Of a stretch of 64,000 nt of DNA, positions 17,058 through 25,258 are shown in pieces. The stretch lies in NCBI RefSeq assembly GCF_019266065.1, contig NZ_LPNR01000132.1, forward strand, positions 62,001 to 126,000, given 5' to 3'. A program made the position numbers and the translations under genes. The notes beneath the pieces are model-generated. The model did not search any database, was not told the DNA's origin, and saw nothing but the letters and a program-made list of their open reading frames with translations. This stretch comes from Nocardia sp. MH4 (GTDB lineage Bacteria > Actinomycetota > Actinomycetes > Mycobacteriales > Mycobacteriaceae). Position 1 is the stretch's first letter, and every line of letters begins with the position of its first letter.

Positions 17058-17654
17058 ATGCCCCCGATCGACCCGCCCGTGCCGTCGGCGTGCACGGGCG
17101 TCGTCCTCGCGGCGGGCGCGGGCACCCGCTACGGCAAACCCAAGGCACTCGCCGAGGACGGCGCCTGGCTGCGCGCGGCGATCACCGCCCTGCGCGACGG
17201 CGGCTGCGATCCGGTGATCGTTCTGCTCGGTGCCACCGGCCCCGATCCGGCCGTCGTCGGGCTGCCGCCAGGCACCGAGTGGCGCTGGGTCGCGGACTGG
17301 GCCACCGGGCTGTCGGCGACGGTGCGCGCCGGCTTGCGCGCGGCCACCGCTGCGGGCACCCGGTATGTGGCGTTCCTGCCCGTCGACACTCCCGATATCG
17401 GGGCCGATGTGGTCGCGCGGGTACTCGCCGCGGCCCGGGCGAGCGAGAGCGGGCTGGCACGCGCTGTGTTCTCCGACACACCCGGTCACCCCGCTGTGAT
17501 CGAGAACAAGCACTGGGACGCCATTTCGGCAGCGACCGTAGGCGATGTGGGAGCCGGTTCCTATTTGGGCACCAGTCAGGATATGGTGTGCGTCACGTGC
17601 GACGACTTGGCGACAGGGAACGATCGCGATTTCCCGGTAGTCGGCGCACGGTGA
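17058..17654 (+). CDS. MocA-like molybdenum cofactor nucleotidyltransferase
   Basis: A 198-residue NTP-transferase with the nucleotide-binding start VVLAAGAGTRYGKPKAL, as in MocA/MobA proteins, and LPVDTPDIG, the metal-binding DxP segment. MocA adds CMP to molybdenum cofactor, and such homologues beside xanthine dehydrogenases equip the enzyme with the cytosine dinucleotide form or assist its loading. It is 15 bases upstream of xdhC and divergent from uraD, consistent with a maturation role. Nucleotide specificity is not readable here. Confidence 0.82.
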   Translation: MPPIDPPVPSACTGVVLAAGAGTRYGKPKALAEDGAWLRAAITALRDGGCDPVIVLLGATGPDPAVVGLPPGTEWRWVADWATGLSATVRAGLRAATAAGTRYVAFLPVDTPDIGADVVARVLAAARASESGLARAVFSDTPGHPAVIENKHWDAISAATVGDVGAGSYLGTSQDMVCVTCDDLATGNDRDFPVVGAR

Positions 17655-17669
17655 TCGGAGTTTTGAGAT

Positions 17670-18686
17670 ATGCGCGATATCCTCGATGACCTTCTGCGAG
17701 TGTGGCATTCGGGCCGTACCGGCGGCCTCGCCACCGTGGTCCGTACCATCGGCACGAACGCGCTGCCGATCGGGTCGGGAATGCTCGTCACACCCAATGG
17801 CGGAGTCTTCGGATCCATTGCTTCCGGGCGCCTGGAGGAGACGGTCTACGAGGCGGCACTGGAAGCCGCGCAGACCGGGATCCGGCAACTCCGTCGCTAC
17901 AGCCTGATCACCGGAATGGAATCGGGATCCGACGACGGCGAACTCGTCGACATCTTCATCGAGCCGTTCTCCTGCCGCGATTTCCCGGAATTCCCCGCTA
18001 TCGCCGCCGATATCCAGGCCCATCGCCGGGTCACCGTGTTCACCGTGGTGTGGAACCAGGATCCCGACGTCATCGGTCAGCATCTGGTCACCGACCGCAA
18101 GCACGCCACCGAGCTCGTCGCGCTGCCCGAGTCCGACCTGTTCGTCGCCTCCTACTGCCCGCCGCCGCGCCTGATCATCTTCGGCGCCAACGCCTATGCC
18201 GCCACCCTGGCCGCGCAGGCCCGGATGATCGGCTACCGGGTCAGCATCTGCGATTCGCGTCCAGAGTTCGCCGACCCGGCCTCGTTCCCCGGGGCCGAGG
18301 TCGTCGTGGACTGGCCGCACCGCTACCTCAACACCCTCTCCGCCGCGGGCGAGATCGACAGCAGCACCGGCATCGTGGTGCTGGCCAACGAGCCGCGCTT
18401 CGAGATCCCACTGCTCACCGTCGCCTTACGACTACCCGAGCTGGGCTACCTCGCCGCGCTCGGCACCCCCGCCGACCAGGCCCGTCGCCTCGACGACCTG
18501 CGCGCGGGCGGCTTCGACGAGCCCACCCTGGCCCGCCTGCACGTGCCCGCCGGCCTCGAATCGGGCCCGCGCACCCCGGCCGAGACGGCCGTCTTCGTCA
18601 CCGCCGACTTCCTCGCCTCCCGCGCGGGCCTGCGCCTGGCCGCCCGCCGCGACTTCGGATCGGCGACGGTCGGCCTGGCGATCTAG
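17670..18686 (+). CDS. xdhC: XdhC-family molybdenum cofactor insertion/sulphuration protein
   Basis: A 338-residue XdhC/CoxI protein, which binds molybdenum cofactor and delivers its sulphurated form to xanthine dehydrogenase. Residues 1-80 contain the XdhC/CoxI domain (GLATVVRTIGTNALPIGSGM, GSIASGRLEETVYEAA); residues about 165-300 are the Rossmann-like XdhC C domain (RLIIFGANAYAATLAAQAR). GSGM and GSISGG-type loops in relatives hold a Cys that here appears as Ser or Ala, so sulphur chemistry may differ. RBS GGAG precedes ATG 17670. Confidence 0.88.
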   Translation: MRDILDDLLRVWHSGRTGGLATVVRTIGTNALPIGSGMLVTPNGGVFGSIASGRLEETVYEAALEAAQTGIRQLRRYSLITGMESGSDDGELVDIFIEPFSCRDFPEFPAIAADIQAHRRVTVFTVVWNQDPDVIGQHLVTDRKHATELVALPESDLFVASYCPPPRLIIFGANAYAATLAAQARMIGYRVSICDSRPEFADPASFPGAEVVVDWPHRYLNTLSAAGEIDSSTGIVVLANEPRFEIPLLTVALRLPELGYLAALGTPADQARRLDDLRAGGFDEPTLARLHVPAGLESGPRTPAETAVFVTADFLASRAGLRLAARRDFGSATVGLAI

Positions 18687-18842
18687 GACGCTTCGTACCC
18701 GATGGTCACCGGGCCGCGCCCGAAGTCTCGGCGACCACAGCACGAATAGCCGCGTCAACTCCACCAGTTGTTGCTAGCGGGGTAGCCGTGGCTCGACTGG
18801 GACAAGGAGCGCAACCGCCGCACGCTGCGGTATCGTCGCCGA

Positions 18843-18858
18843 CAGTCAGTCAGTCAGT
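18843..18858. repeat. Tetranucleotide repeat (CAGT)4
   Basis: Four perfect CAGT units followed by CA, about 65 bases upstream of the YbaB-like start. It lies a few bases downstream of TATCGT, a possible -10 box, so copy-number changes could alter leader length or spacing. Four units is a short tract. Confidence 0.8.
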
Positions 18859-18921
18859 CACGACAGGGTCTCCAGATTGCAGGCCGGGAGGTCCTTGCTC
18901 AATTTGGTGGTGGGGGTGCCG

Positions 18922-19269
18922 GTGAACACACACACCGAGCGGGACGAAATCGCTCGGATCAACGCCGAGTTAGCGCAGTATCGGGGTCGGTCGAGGTCTT
19001 CCGATGGGGCGGTCGCGATCGAGGTAGACCCATCGGGGTACATCACAAGCATCTATATCGCCGACTATGCGATGGACGGCGGCCCGGATCGACTCGCCGA
19101 GCTGATCGCGGACCGACACCGGGTCGCGATGAATGACGTTCAACAGCAAGCACTTCGACTGTACGAGTCGAAGCGGCCGGTCGAGCGAGACGAGGCGCGA
19201 GCTCCCGATTCGTCGATCACCGACGAACACGCTAATCACAAGTACATTCCATCGCATCTGAGACGGTGA
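18922..19269 (+). CDS. YbaB/EbfC-like protein of a type VII secretion cassette
   Basis: A 115-residue protein of the YbaB/EbfC type: an N-terminal coiled helix (TERDEIARINAELAQYRGRS) followed by two strands (GAVAIEVDPSGYITSIYIA) and a second helix. In nocardiae and mycobacteria such proteins commonly start operons ending in a type VII secreted effector, where they may act as chaperones or nucleoid-binding proteins. The GTG at 18922 is preferred, with GGGGGTG just upstream; GTG 18907 and TTG 18877 are in frame. It lies 6 bases before the EspC-like gene. Confidence 0.72.
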   Translation: MNTHTERDEIARINAELAQYRGRSRSSDGAVAIEVDPSGYITSIYIADYAMDGGPDRLAELIADRHRVAMNDVQQQALRLYESKRPVERDEARAPDSSITDEHANHKYIPSHLRR

Positions 19270-19275
19270 ATCGCT

Positions 19276-19608
19276 GTGTCCATGGATATCAATCCGGAAC
19301 GGATGCGACAGTTGGCCAATGATGTAAGAACTAATGCGGATGCGATAGCAGCGATTGTGCCAATCGTCAAGGAACAGCGGGACAATGCCCGGGACCCCGA
19401 GTACGGAATGAAGAATTCCGACCTTGCTACAAAACTACAAGAAGTGCTGGAAGCGTTCGACCTGGTCGTCAACTATGAGGTACAGATGGTTCAGAATTTC
19501 TGCACCGACACCGAATTCGTTGCCGGTATTCAGGAAGAGCTTGATCGCCGGATAGCGGAAGATATTGCCAACCAGACAGCGGACATCGACGGGCAGGCCC
19601 CGCGATGA
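19276..19608 (+). CDS. EspC-like type VII secretion target protein
   Basis: A 110-residue mostly helical protein (MDINPERMRQLANDVRTNAD...) with the two-helix build of EspC/WXG100-type secretion partners and a helical C-terminal tail (EELDRRIAEDIANQTADI). It has no signal peptide. Start GTG 19276 or ATG 19282. Its stop overlaps the next ATG (ATGA), so it is made in step with the putative effector, as expected for a co-secreted or escort partner. Base composition is clearly less GC-rich than in the flanking metabolic genes, suggesting recent acquisition. Confidence 0.65.
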   Translation: MSMDINPERMRQLANDVRTNADAIAAIVPIVKEQRDNARDPEYGMKNSDLATKLQEVLEAFDLVVNYEVQMVQNFCTDTEFVAGIQEELDRRIAEDIANQTADIDGQAPR

Positions 19609-20810
19609 GCCGTGAGCCACTCACGGTGCCGACGGTGCTCGGCTGGGACCTTTCCCACATAGACCAGGCAGCAGTTCAGCTCGGGCGGTGCGCAACAATC
19701 ATGTACACAGAGGCCGCGTCCCTGCGAAACAAAATCGGCTGGTCGATCGACTATTTCAAAAGCGAGGCCGGCACCGCAGCGCGTGATCGCGGAGAAACTC
19801 TCAGGGTCGAAATCTATGCGGTTGCGGCCCTGTTGAATCAGATCGCGCAAGAGATTTCAACACGAAGTTCGAGCATAAAATCGAATATTGCGACCATCAA
19901 AGCAGCCATGAACGGGGTAAATTCGTCACGCTGGTCGCTCTACGTGGAGGACGACGGCACCGTCGACAGCCGCAAATCCAATGCAGAAATTTTGGTCAAA
20001 TACGGCCCAATGGGACTTTCAAACAAGAGCTCCGAAGAGTCGGACTACGAAGCCCAGATAAAGGGCGCACTGGACAACATTCTGCGAGACGACTTGATCG
20101 GCGGCGAAGAAATTGCGCGGGCCCTCGAGGCACTGCCCGATTCCATCAAGTCACGCGTCGGCCCGTCGCCACATGCGACCGACCCGAAGCTTCAACAGAT
20201 ACTACTCGACTATCAGGTACCCGTTTCCAGCGCACCCCCACAGCTGTGGCCGACGGGCGCTACGTTGGACCTGATCAGGACCGCCGATCCCAGCTACCAG
20301 CCGGTGGTCATGTCACAAGAAGAGGTAGCCGCGATGGAACTGCTCCTGCTCGACAAGGGGCCATTTGCGATCTACCGATTCACGGAGATAAAGAACGACG
20401 CGAGCACTCTCTCCGGCCAGCTATACCCTGGAACATTCGATGACGGACAAGGCGATGCCTTCCGGCATTCCTACTGGAATGCCCGAATGACGCAAGAATT
20501 CGGGCCGACCTGGACGGCTGCGTATGCCAGCGCCCACGAGATGTCCGGCGGGAACGTACCGCAACGGGAGGCGATGGACCTGTACAATAACGAGCGCGGT
20601 CGCGACGTGGCAATGGCAAATCCCGGCGCCAGCCCGGAAGAATTGCAAACGATTATTCAGTCAGAGATATCCAAAGGCAATCTACTCGTTCTCGAGACAC
20701 GCGGCACTGAAGGAGGCCAGCACGGCAATGCACTGGCCTACAGTAACATCCCAGCAGATCGCACAAGCAAAGCACCAGGCGTCGGGGTACCGCTGCCAGG
20801 AGGCCGCTGA
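19605..20810 (+). CDS. Putative type VII secreted effector with C-terminal DUF6973-like domain
   Basis: A 401-residue protein in two parts. Residues 1-105 are helical and resemble a WXG100/LXG targeting region (GWDLSHIDQAAVQLGR, then a long coiled helix). Residues about 280-345 contain GDAFRHSYWNARMTQEFGP, AYASAHE and MDLYNNERGRD, giving conserved His288, His311 and Asn/Glu/Arg residues that look catalytic. This matches my memory of the uncharacterised DUF6973 domain seen at the C termini of wall proteins and polymorphic toxins. It is followed, with a one-base stop/start overlap, by a lipoprotein that could be its immunity partner. Lower GC than neighbours. Toxic activity is inferred. Confidence 0.6.
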   Translation: MSREPLTVPTVLGWDLSHIDQAAVQLGRCATIMYTEAASLRNKIGWSIDYFKSEAGTAARDRGETLRVEIYAVAALLNQIAQEISTRSSSIKSNIATIKAAMNGVNSSRWSLYVEDDGTVDSRKSNAEILVKYGPMGLSNKSSEESDYEAQIKGALDNILRDDLIGGEEIARALEALPDSIKSRVGPSPHATDPKLQQILLDYQVPVSSAPPQLWPTGATLDLIRTADPSYQPVVMSQEEVAAMELLLLDKGPFAIYRFTEIKNDASTLSGQLYPGTFDDGQGDAFRHSYWNARMTQEFGPTWTAAYASAHEMSGGNVPQREAMDLYNNERGRDVAMANPGASPEELQTIIQSEISKGNLLVLETRGTEGGQHGNALAYSNIPADRTSKAPGVGVPLPGGR

Positions 20811-21343
20811 TGTGGCGTAGATCTTTCATTCCAATCGCCGCGTTCAGCGTGATCTTCTTTATCTGTTCCGGATGTGCGTTGAGTTCCGATCGGCATGCGA
20901 CCGACTCACCTCGTAATTGCGTTTCAGAGCTCTCTTTCCCCACAAGAAATGAGACGCTCGGCTCCGGCATGATGTTTCGCAAAGAGAACAATGCGGCAGC
21001 CGATCGAGGTGAACCGACAACCCTTCGCACTATCACTCGTGCCGCGCAGTGGTCGGACAACTGGGATCGAGTTGTCGAAGTACGACCAAATATCACACCA
21101 GAGCAGCTGGATCAAGCTACCGGAACCAGTGGAATATGTTGGAAGGACATTCCAAAAGACTCGATTGGTGACGATGTTCTCCCGGAGGGCTACTACCTAT
21201 TTCTCGACGGACCTACCCCCAAACAGACCGCGTCATGGTGGGAGCTGAGCAACAGGCCCCTGGACTTCGCTGGGGCTGCGTCGATACTGGCGGACGCGCC
21301 ACTGGTGAAATCGGACCGCTGTCGCTGCCTTCGACCGCAATAG
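20810..21343 (+). CDS. Lipoprotein, candidate immunity protein
   Basis: A 177-residue protein with a lipoprotein signal peptide: MWRRSF basic start, hydrophobic IAAFSVIFFI, then a lipobox-like CSGC with the acylated Cys near residue 22. The mature part is unlike anything I recognise and has two further Cys near the C terminus (DRCRC). The ATG shares a base with the TGA of the upstream putative effector, so translation is coupled. A surface lipoprotein encoded right after an exported toxin-like protein fits an immunity factor against sibling attack. A terminator follows at 21359-21400. Confidence 0.6.
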   Translation: MWRRSFIPIAAFSVIFFICSGCALSSDRHATDSPRNCVSELSFPTRNETLGSGMMFRKENNAAADRGEPTTLRTITRAAQWSDNWDRVVEVRPNITPEQLDQATGTSGICWKDIPKDSIGDDVLPEGYYLFLDGPTPKQTASWWELSNRPLDFAGAASILADAPLVKSDRCRCLRPQ

Positions 21344-21358
21344 CCGCTCGATCAGGAT

Positions 21359-21400
21359 GTCGGCCTCGACCACAGACCTCAGGTCCTGGTCGAGGCCGAC
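21359..21400. terminator. Strong bidirectional terminator
   Basis: GTCGGCCTCGACCA and TGGTCGAGGCCGAC form a perfect 14-bp stem around a 14-base loop, between the convergent ends of the lipoprotein gene and the ABC substrate-binding protein gene. Confidence 0.8.
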
Positions 21401-21458
21401 ACGGTATGTCGTTCTGGGCCCGAGTGCGCTGACCCGAGCTGAGCCACCTGGCCGAGGA

Positions 21459-22523
21459 CTACTTCAACCCGGGGTTCTCGGCGTAGACCTCGCGCAGGAT
21501 CGACAGGTCGAACAGCTGCTCGGCCTTGATGTCGATCTTCGCGGTGCGCAGCGCGGCGATGTTCTGCTCGATCAGCGCGTCGGTCATCGACAGCAGGCCG
21601 TCGGTCTTGGTCGAGGCCGAGACGACCAAGTCGTTCTGCGCGATGGCCTCCTTGGTCTGCTCGCCGAGCTCGAGCTTCTGGTCCTTGCCGTAGACCTCGA
21701 CGGCCAGCCGGGCCGACTCGGCGGGATCGGCGACGGCGTCCTTCCAGCCCTTGATCTCCGCGATCAGGAACGCCTTGAGCTTGTCGCGCTCGGAGTCGAT
21801 CGTGTTCTGGGTGACCGTCAGCGTCTCCGCGACCAGCGGCAGGCCGAAATCGGCGAACAGGAAGTGGCTGTTGGCGAAGCCCTTGGCGGCCAGGGTGATC
21901 GGCTCGTTGGTCACGTAGCTGACCCAGCCGTCGACCTCGCCGTTGGCCAGCGGTGTCGGGTCGAACTGCGCGGGCACCACCGTCACCTCGCCCGGCTTGA
22001 TCCCGTTGGCGGCCAGCAGGGCGCTGAAGATCAGCTGGTTGGTGTCCTGCACGCCGATCCTGCGGCCCTTCATGTCCGCGGGCGAGGTGATGGGCTTGCC
22101 CGCCGAGCTGACGATCGCGAACGGATTCTTCTGATAGGTCGCGCCGACGATCTTGGCGGGTAGTCCTTCCAGGATCGCGGGCGCGGTGGTCTGCGGCGCG
22201 GACAGCCCGATCCACACCTTCCCGGTATCGAGCCCGGCTTCCACCGAGGTACTCGCCGCACCACCCGCGATGAGGTCTACCGCACCGAATCCCGCATCCT
22301 TGAAATATCCCTTCGAATCGGCGAAATACTCGCCCGCGAATTCGATGTTCTTCAGCCACGACAACTGCACCGCGACCTTGCCGTATTTCGAACCGTCATC
22401 GGTCGAGCCGTTCGAGGAACTGCCCGAACTGCCACCGCACGCGGCGAGCAGACCCGCCCCACCGAGCGCGGCGCCGGTCAGCGCGGAATAGCGGAGAAAG
22501 GAACGACGGTCGATACTGTTCAT
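21459..22523 (-). CDS. ABC transporter substrate-binding lipoprotein (NMT1/THI5-SsuA type)
   Basis: A 354-residue periplasmic-binding-type protein. The N terminus is a twin-arginine-like lipoprotein signal (DRRSFLRYSALTGAALG, then LLAAC). The mature start, VAVQLSWLKNIEFAGEYFADSKGYFKDAG, is typical of the NMT1/THI5 family that binds pyrimidine precursors, sulphonates or nitrate-like compounds. It is the last gene of a four-gene importer operon, 68 bases after the permease. Lying next to the purine degradation island, it could bind a nitrogenous heterocycle; the ligand is not certain. Confidence 0.85.
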   Translation of the reverse strand: MNSIDRRSFLRYSALTGAALGGAGLLAACGGSSGSSSNGSTDDGSKYGKVAVQLSWLKNIEFAGEYFADSKGYFKDAGFGAVDLIAGGAASTSVEAGLDTGKVWIGLSAPQTTAPAILEGLPAKIVGATYQKNPFAIVSSAGKPITSPADMKGRRIGVQDTNQLIFSALLAANGIKPGEVTVVPAQFDPTPLANGEVDGWVSYVTNEPITLAAKGFANSHFLFADFGLPLVAETLTVTQNTIDSERDKLKAFLIAEIKGWKDAVADPAESARLAVEVYGKDQKLELGEQTKEAIAQNDLVVSASTKTDGLLSMTDALIEQNIAALRTAKIDIKAEQLFDLSILREVYAENPGLK

Positions 22524-22591
22524 GCGCCGAATGTAGTTTCGCCGCGTTTCGTACTCTTTGCGTCCGCGTTCCGCCGCTATTCCCTCCCGGA

Positions 22592-23395
22592 TCAGGCCTT
22601 TCCGGCGCTCGGCCCGAACCGCGCGAGCACCAGATTCTCGATCACCCCGACGATCGCGTAGAGCAGGACCGACACCACGGTCACCACCACGATCGAGGCC
22701 CACAGCCGGTTGTACTGAAACATCGGAATGGCGCGCACCAGACTGGCGCCCAATCCCGTTCCGCTGCCGAGCCATTCACCCAGCAGCGCACCGATCAGCG
22801 CGCCCGGCACCGAGACCCGCGCCGCGGCGAACACCGAGGGCAGCGCGGCGGGCACCGCGACCATCCGCAGCCGGGTCCACCGCGTGCCGCCGTAGGCGGT
22901 CACCAATTCCATGGCCTGCCTGGGCGCTTCGCGCAGTCCGGTCATGATCATCACCAGGGCCGGGAAGAACACCACGATCGCGGTCAGCACCGCCACCCCC
23001 GCGGTGCCGCGACCGAACACCAGCACCACGATCGGGCTCAACGCCACCAGCGGCACCGACCGCAGCAGCATCGCCACCGGCATGAACGTCTGCTGCACCG
23101 CCGAGAACAGCACGAACAGCGCGGCCACCACCAGCGCGCCGAGCATCCCGACGGTGAAGCCGATCGTGGCGTCGCGCAGGGTGATCGCGAGGTCGTCGAG
23201 AATCGCCTGCCGGGCGGTCGCGGCGCCCGGCGCGGTCACCAGGTAGCGCCAGATGTCCGAGGGCGTCTTGCCGACCCTGGGCCCGATCTGCGGGAACGCC
23301 CGCAAGAACAGCGACCAGATGGCCAGCAGCAGGATCAGCGAGGTCGCCAGCGGCAGCAGGAACCGGCCGATCCGGCGCAGCACGGTGGTCGTCAT
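22592..23395 (-). CDS. ABC transporter permease (TauC/SsuC type), second
   Basis: A 267-residue inner-membrane permease with about six hydrophobic segments and the EAA-like loop AYGGTRWTRLRMVAVPAALPSV, which contacts the ATPase. Belongs to the nitrate/taurine/sulphonate/thiamine-precursor importer group. Its ATG overlaps the stop of the first permease (ATGA). Two distinct permease genes imply a heterodimeric channel, less common than the single-gene homodimers of SsuC/TauC. Confidence 0.88.
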   Translation of the reverse strand: MTTTVLRRIGRFLLPLATSLILLLAIWSLFLRAFPQIGPRVGKTPSDIWRYLVTAPGAATARQAILDDLAITLRDATIGFTVGMLGALVVAALFVLFSAVQQTFMPVAMLLRSVPLVALSPIVVLVFGRGTAGVAVLTAIVVFFPALVMIMTGLREAPRQAMELVTAYGGTRWTRLRMVAVPAALPSVFAAARVSVPGALIGALLGEWLGSGTGLGASLVRAIPMFQYNRLWASIVVVTVVSVLLYAIVGVIENLVLARFGPSAGKA

Positions 23396-24222
23396 CGCCG
23401 CTCCTCCGTCGTCGCCGTCCACGGGGTGATCAGTCGCGCTGCCACGGCCACCAGCAGGTAGCCCAGCCCGGCCAGCGCGGCGGCGGCCAGCGCCATCCCC
23501 CACGTGCGCGGCACGTTGTAGGCGGTCTGCGCGGCCGTCAGCGCGACCCCGATCCCGCTGTCGACCCCGCCCAGGTACTCGCCGATGATCGCGCCGAGCA
23601 CCGCCGACGGCGCGGCGATCTTCAAGGCGGCGAACGTATTCGGCAGCGCCGCGATCGCCCGCACCCGGTACAGCTGCTGCCAGCGGCCGCCGCCGTAGGC
23701 GCGCACCAGGTCCAGACTCGCCGGATCGGCCGAGCGCAAGCCGGTGACCGCGCCGACCATGGTGGTGAAGAAGCAGTACATGGCGGCCAGGAACACCGTC
23801 GGGGTGCGCCCGCCGAAAACCACCAGGATGATCGGGCCGAGGGCGACCAGCGGTGTGCAGTAACTCAGGATGGCCAGCTGGGTAGCCAGCGGCTCGATGC
23901 GCGGAATCAACATGATCAGCGCGGCGAGCCCGATCGCGAGCGCGTTGCCCCACAGGAAGCCCTGGAGCGCGCCCGCCGCGGTCACCCGGAAATTCGGGCC
24001 GTACAGACCCCAACCGTCCGCCCACATGGTCGACAGCACCCGCCACGGCGTCGGCACCGTGCCACCGGCCACGCCCGCGGCCGCCAGCACCCACCACAGC
24101 GCGATCAGCGCGGCCACGCCCAGCGCACCCGCCAGCCGGTGGCCACCGATTCCTCGCCCCCGCCGCGCGGGGACCGCGCTCACCGGTGGCCGCTCGCCCG
24201 TGGCCGCGAGTGCCGTGCTCAT
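23392..24222 (-). CDS. ABC transporter permease (TauC/SsuC type), first
   Basis: A 276-residue membrane permease with a cytoplasmic N terminus of about 30 residues, roughly six transmembrane helices and the ATPase-contact loop RAYGGGRWQQLYRVRAIAALPN. It is homologous to the following gene, so the pair probably arose by duplication. Start and stop codons overlap both neighbours (ATGA), indicating one coupled operon with the ATPase and binding protein. Confidence 0.88.
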   Translation of the reverse strand: MSTALAATGERPPVSAVPARRGRGIGGHRLAGALGVAALIALWWVLAAAGVAGGTVPTPWRVLSTMWADGWGLYGPNFRVTAAGALQGFLWGNALAIGLAALIMLIPRIEPLATQLAILSYCTPLVALGPIILVVFGGRTPTVFLAAMYCFFTTMVGAVTGLRSADPASLDLVRAYGGGRWQQLYRVRAIAALPNTFAALKIAAPSAVLGAIIGEYLGGVDSGIGVALTAAQTAYNVPRTWGMALAAAALAGLGYLLVAVAARLITPWTATTEERR

Positions 24223-25025
24223 GCCACACCACCGCGGCCGAACAGCAGCTCGGAAAGGTAATCGCAGAGCTTGTGGAATTCCGGCGTCCGCATCATTTCG
24301 GGCGTGCGCGGGCGCGGCAGATCGATGTCGACGAGTTCCAGTACCCGGCCGGGGCGCGGGCTCATCACCGCGACCACATCGGAAAGGAATACCGCCTCGC
24401 CGATGCCGTGGGTGACCATCAGCGTCGTGGCGGGCTTCTCGGTCCAGATCCGCAGCAGCTCCAGGTTCAGCCGCTGCCGGGTCATATCGTCGAGGGCGCC
24501 GAACGGTTCGTCGAGCAACAGCACCGACGGCTGCACCACCAGTGCCCGCGCGATCGAAACCCGTTGGCGCATACCGCCGGACAGTTGTGCCGGCTTGGCC
24601 TTCTCGAAGCCCTCCAGGCCGACCAGCGCGATCAGCTCGGCGATCCGCTCCGGTTCGGCGGGTAACCCGGCGACCTGCAACGGCAACCGGATGTTCGACT
24701 CCACGCTGCGCCAGGGCAGCAGCGCCGAATCCTGGAAGGCGATCCCGAGCTGATGACCGCCGCGCAAGCGCTCCGGCGTCAGCCCGTTGATGGTGGCGGT
24801 GCCCGCGGTGGGTTCGTCCAAACCGGCCAGAATTCGCAAAACGGTCGATTTACCGCAACCCGACGGGCCGAGCAGGGAGAGGAATGCGCCGTTCGACGTC
24901 CGCAGATCGACCGAGTCGAGCGCGCGCACGGTGTCGCGACCCACCCGGAACGACTTGCTCAACCCGCTGATCTCGATCCCGGCCGACGCGCCGCCGGGGA
25001 TTTCCTTACCCATAGCCGTCACCAT
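24219..25025 (-). CDS. ABC transporter ATP-binding protein (SsuB/TauB type)
   Basis: A 268-residue ATPase with Walker A GPSGCGKST, Q-loop QDSALLPW, signature LSGGMRQRVSIARAL, Walker B VLLLDEPFGALD and switch His (VTHGI). QDSALLPWRSV is typical of the nitrate/sulphonate/taurine group. The ATG at 25025 has no clear ribosome binding site; an ATG at 25013 is an alternative. It heads the four-gene operon (ATPase, two permeases, binding protein), divergent from the mycolyltransferase across 233 bases. Confidence 0.93.
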   Translation of the reverse strand: MVTAMGKEIPGGASAGIEISGLSKSFRVGRDTVRALDSVDLRTSNGAFLSLLGPSGCGKSTVLRILAGLDEPTAGTATINGLTPERLRGGHQLGIAFQDSALLPWRSVESNIRLPLQVAGLPAEPERIAELIALVGLEGFEKAKPAQLSGGMRQRVSIARALVVQPSVLLLDEPFGALDDMTRQRLNLELLRIWTEKPATTLMVTHGIGEAVFLSDVVAVMSPRPGRVLELVDIDLPRPRTPEMMRTPEFHKLCDYLSELLFGRGGVA

Positions 25026-25258
25026 AAGAGCGGCTGGTTGCGGCGGTATTTCCGATTCGCGGGCAGTATTGCGCGGTCGTTAACCGTGCTCGAGGTCACT
25101 GCCAATTGTGAACCAGTAACGATTCTGTCCCGCCGGAGGACATAGAGTGTCGGAGGATCTGACAGCCCCGCAGCCGTCGAGCGCGCATCGTTCGGCCAAG
25201 GGGGGAAGCACTGCGATGACGGCGCCGACACGGCCCGTGGACTGGAACCGACTGTTCG

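Noticed and set aside
18843..18860. CRISPR-like or insertion-sequence repeat
   Set aside because: The unit is 4 bases with no spacers, terminal inverted repeats or transposase nearby.
19270..21343. Mobile element carrying the type VII cassette
   Set aside because: Base composition suggests transfer, but I found no integrase, transposase, flanking direct repeat or tRNA attachment site.
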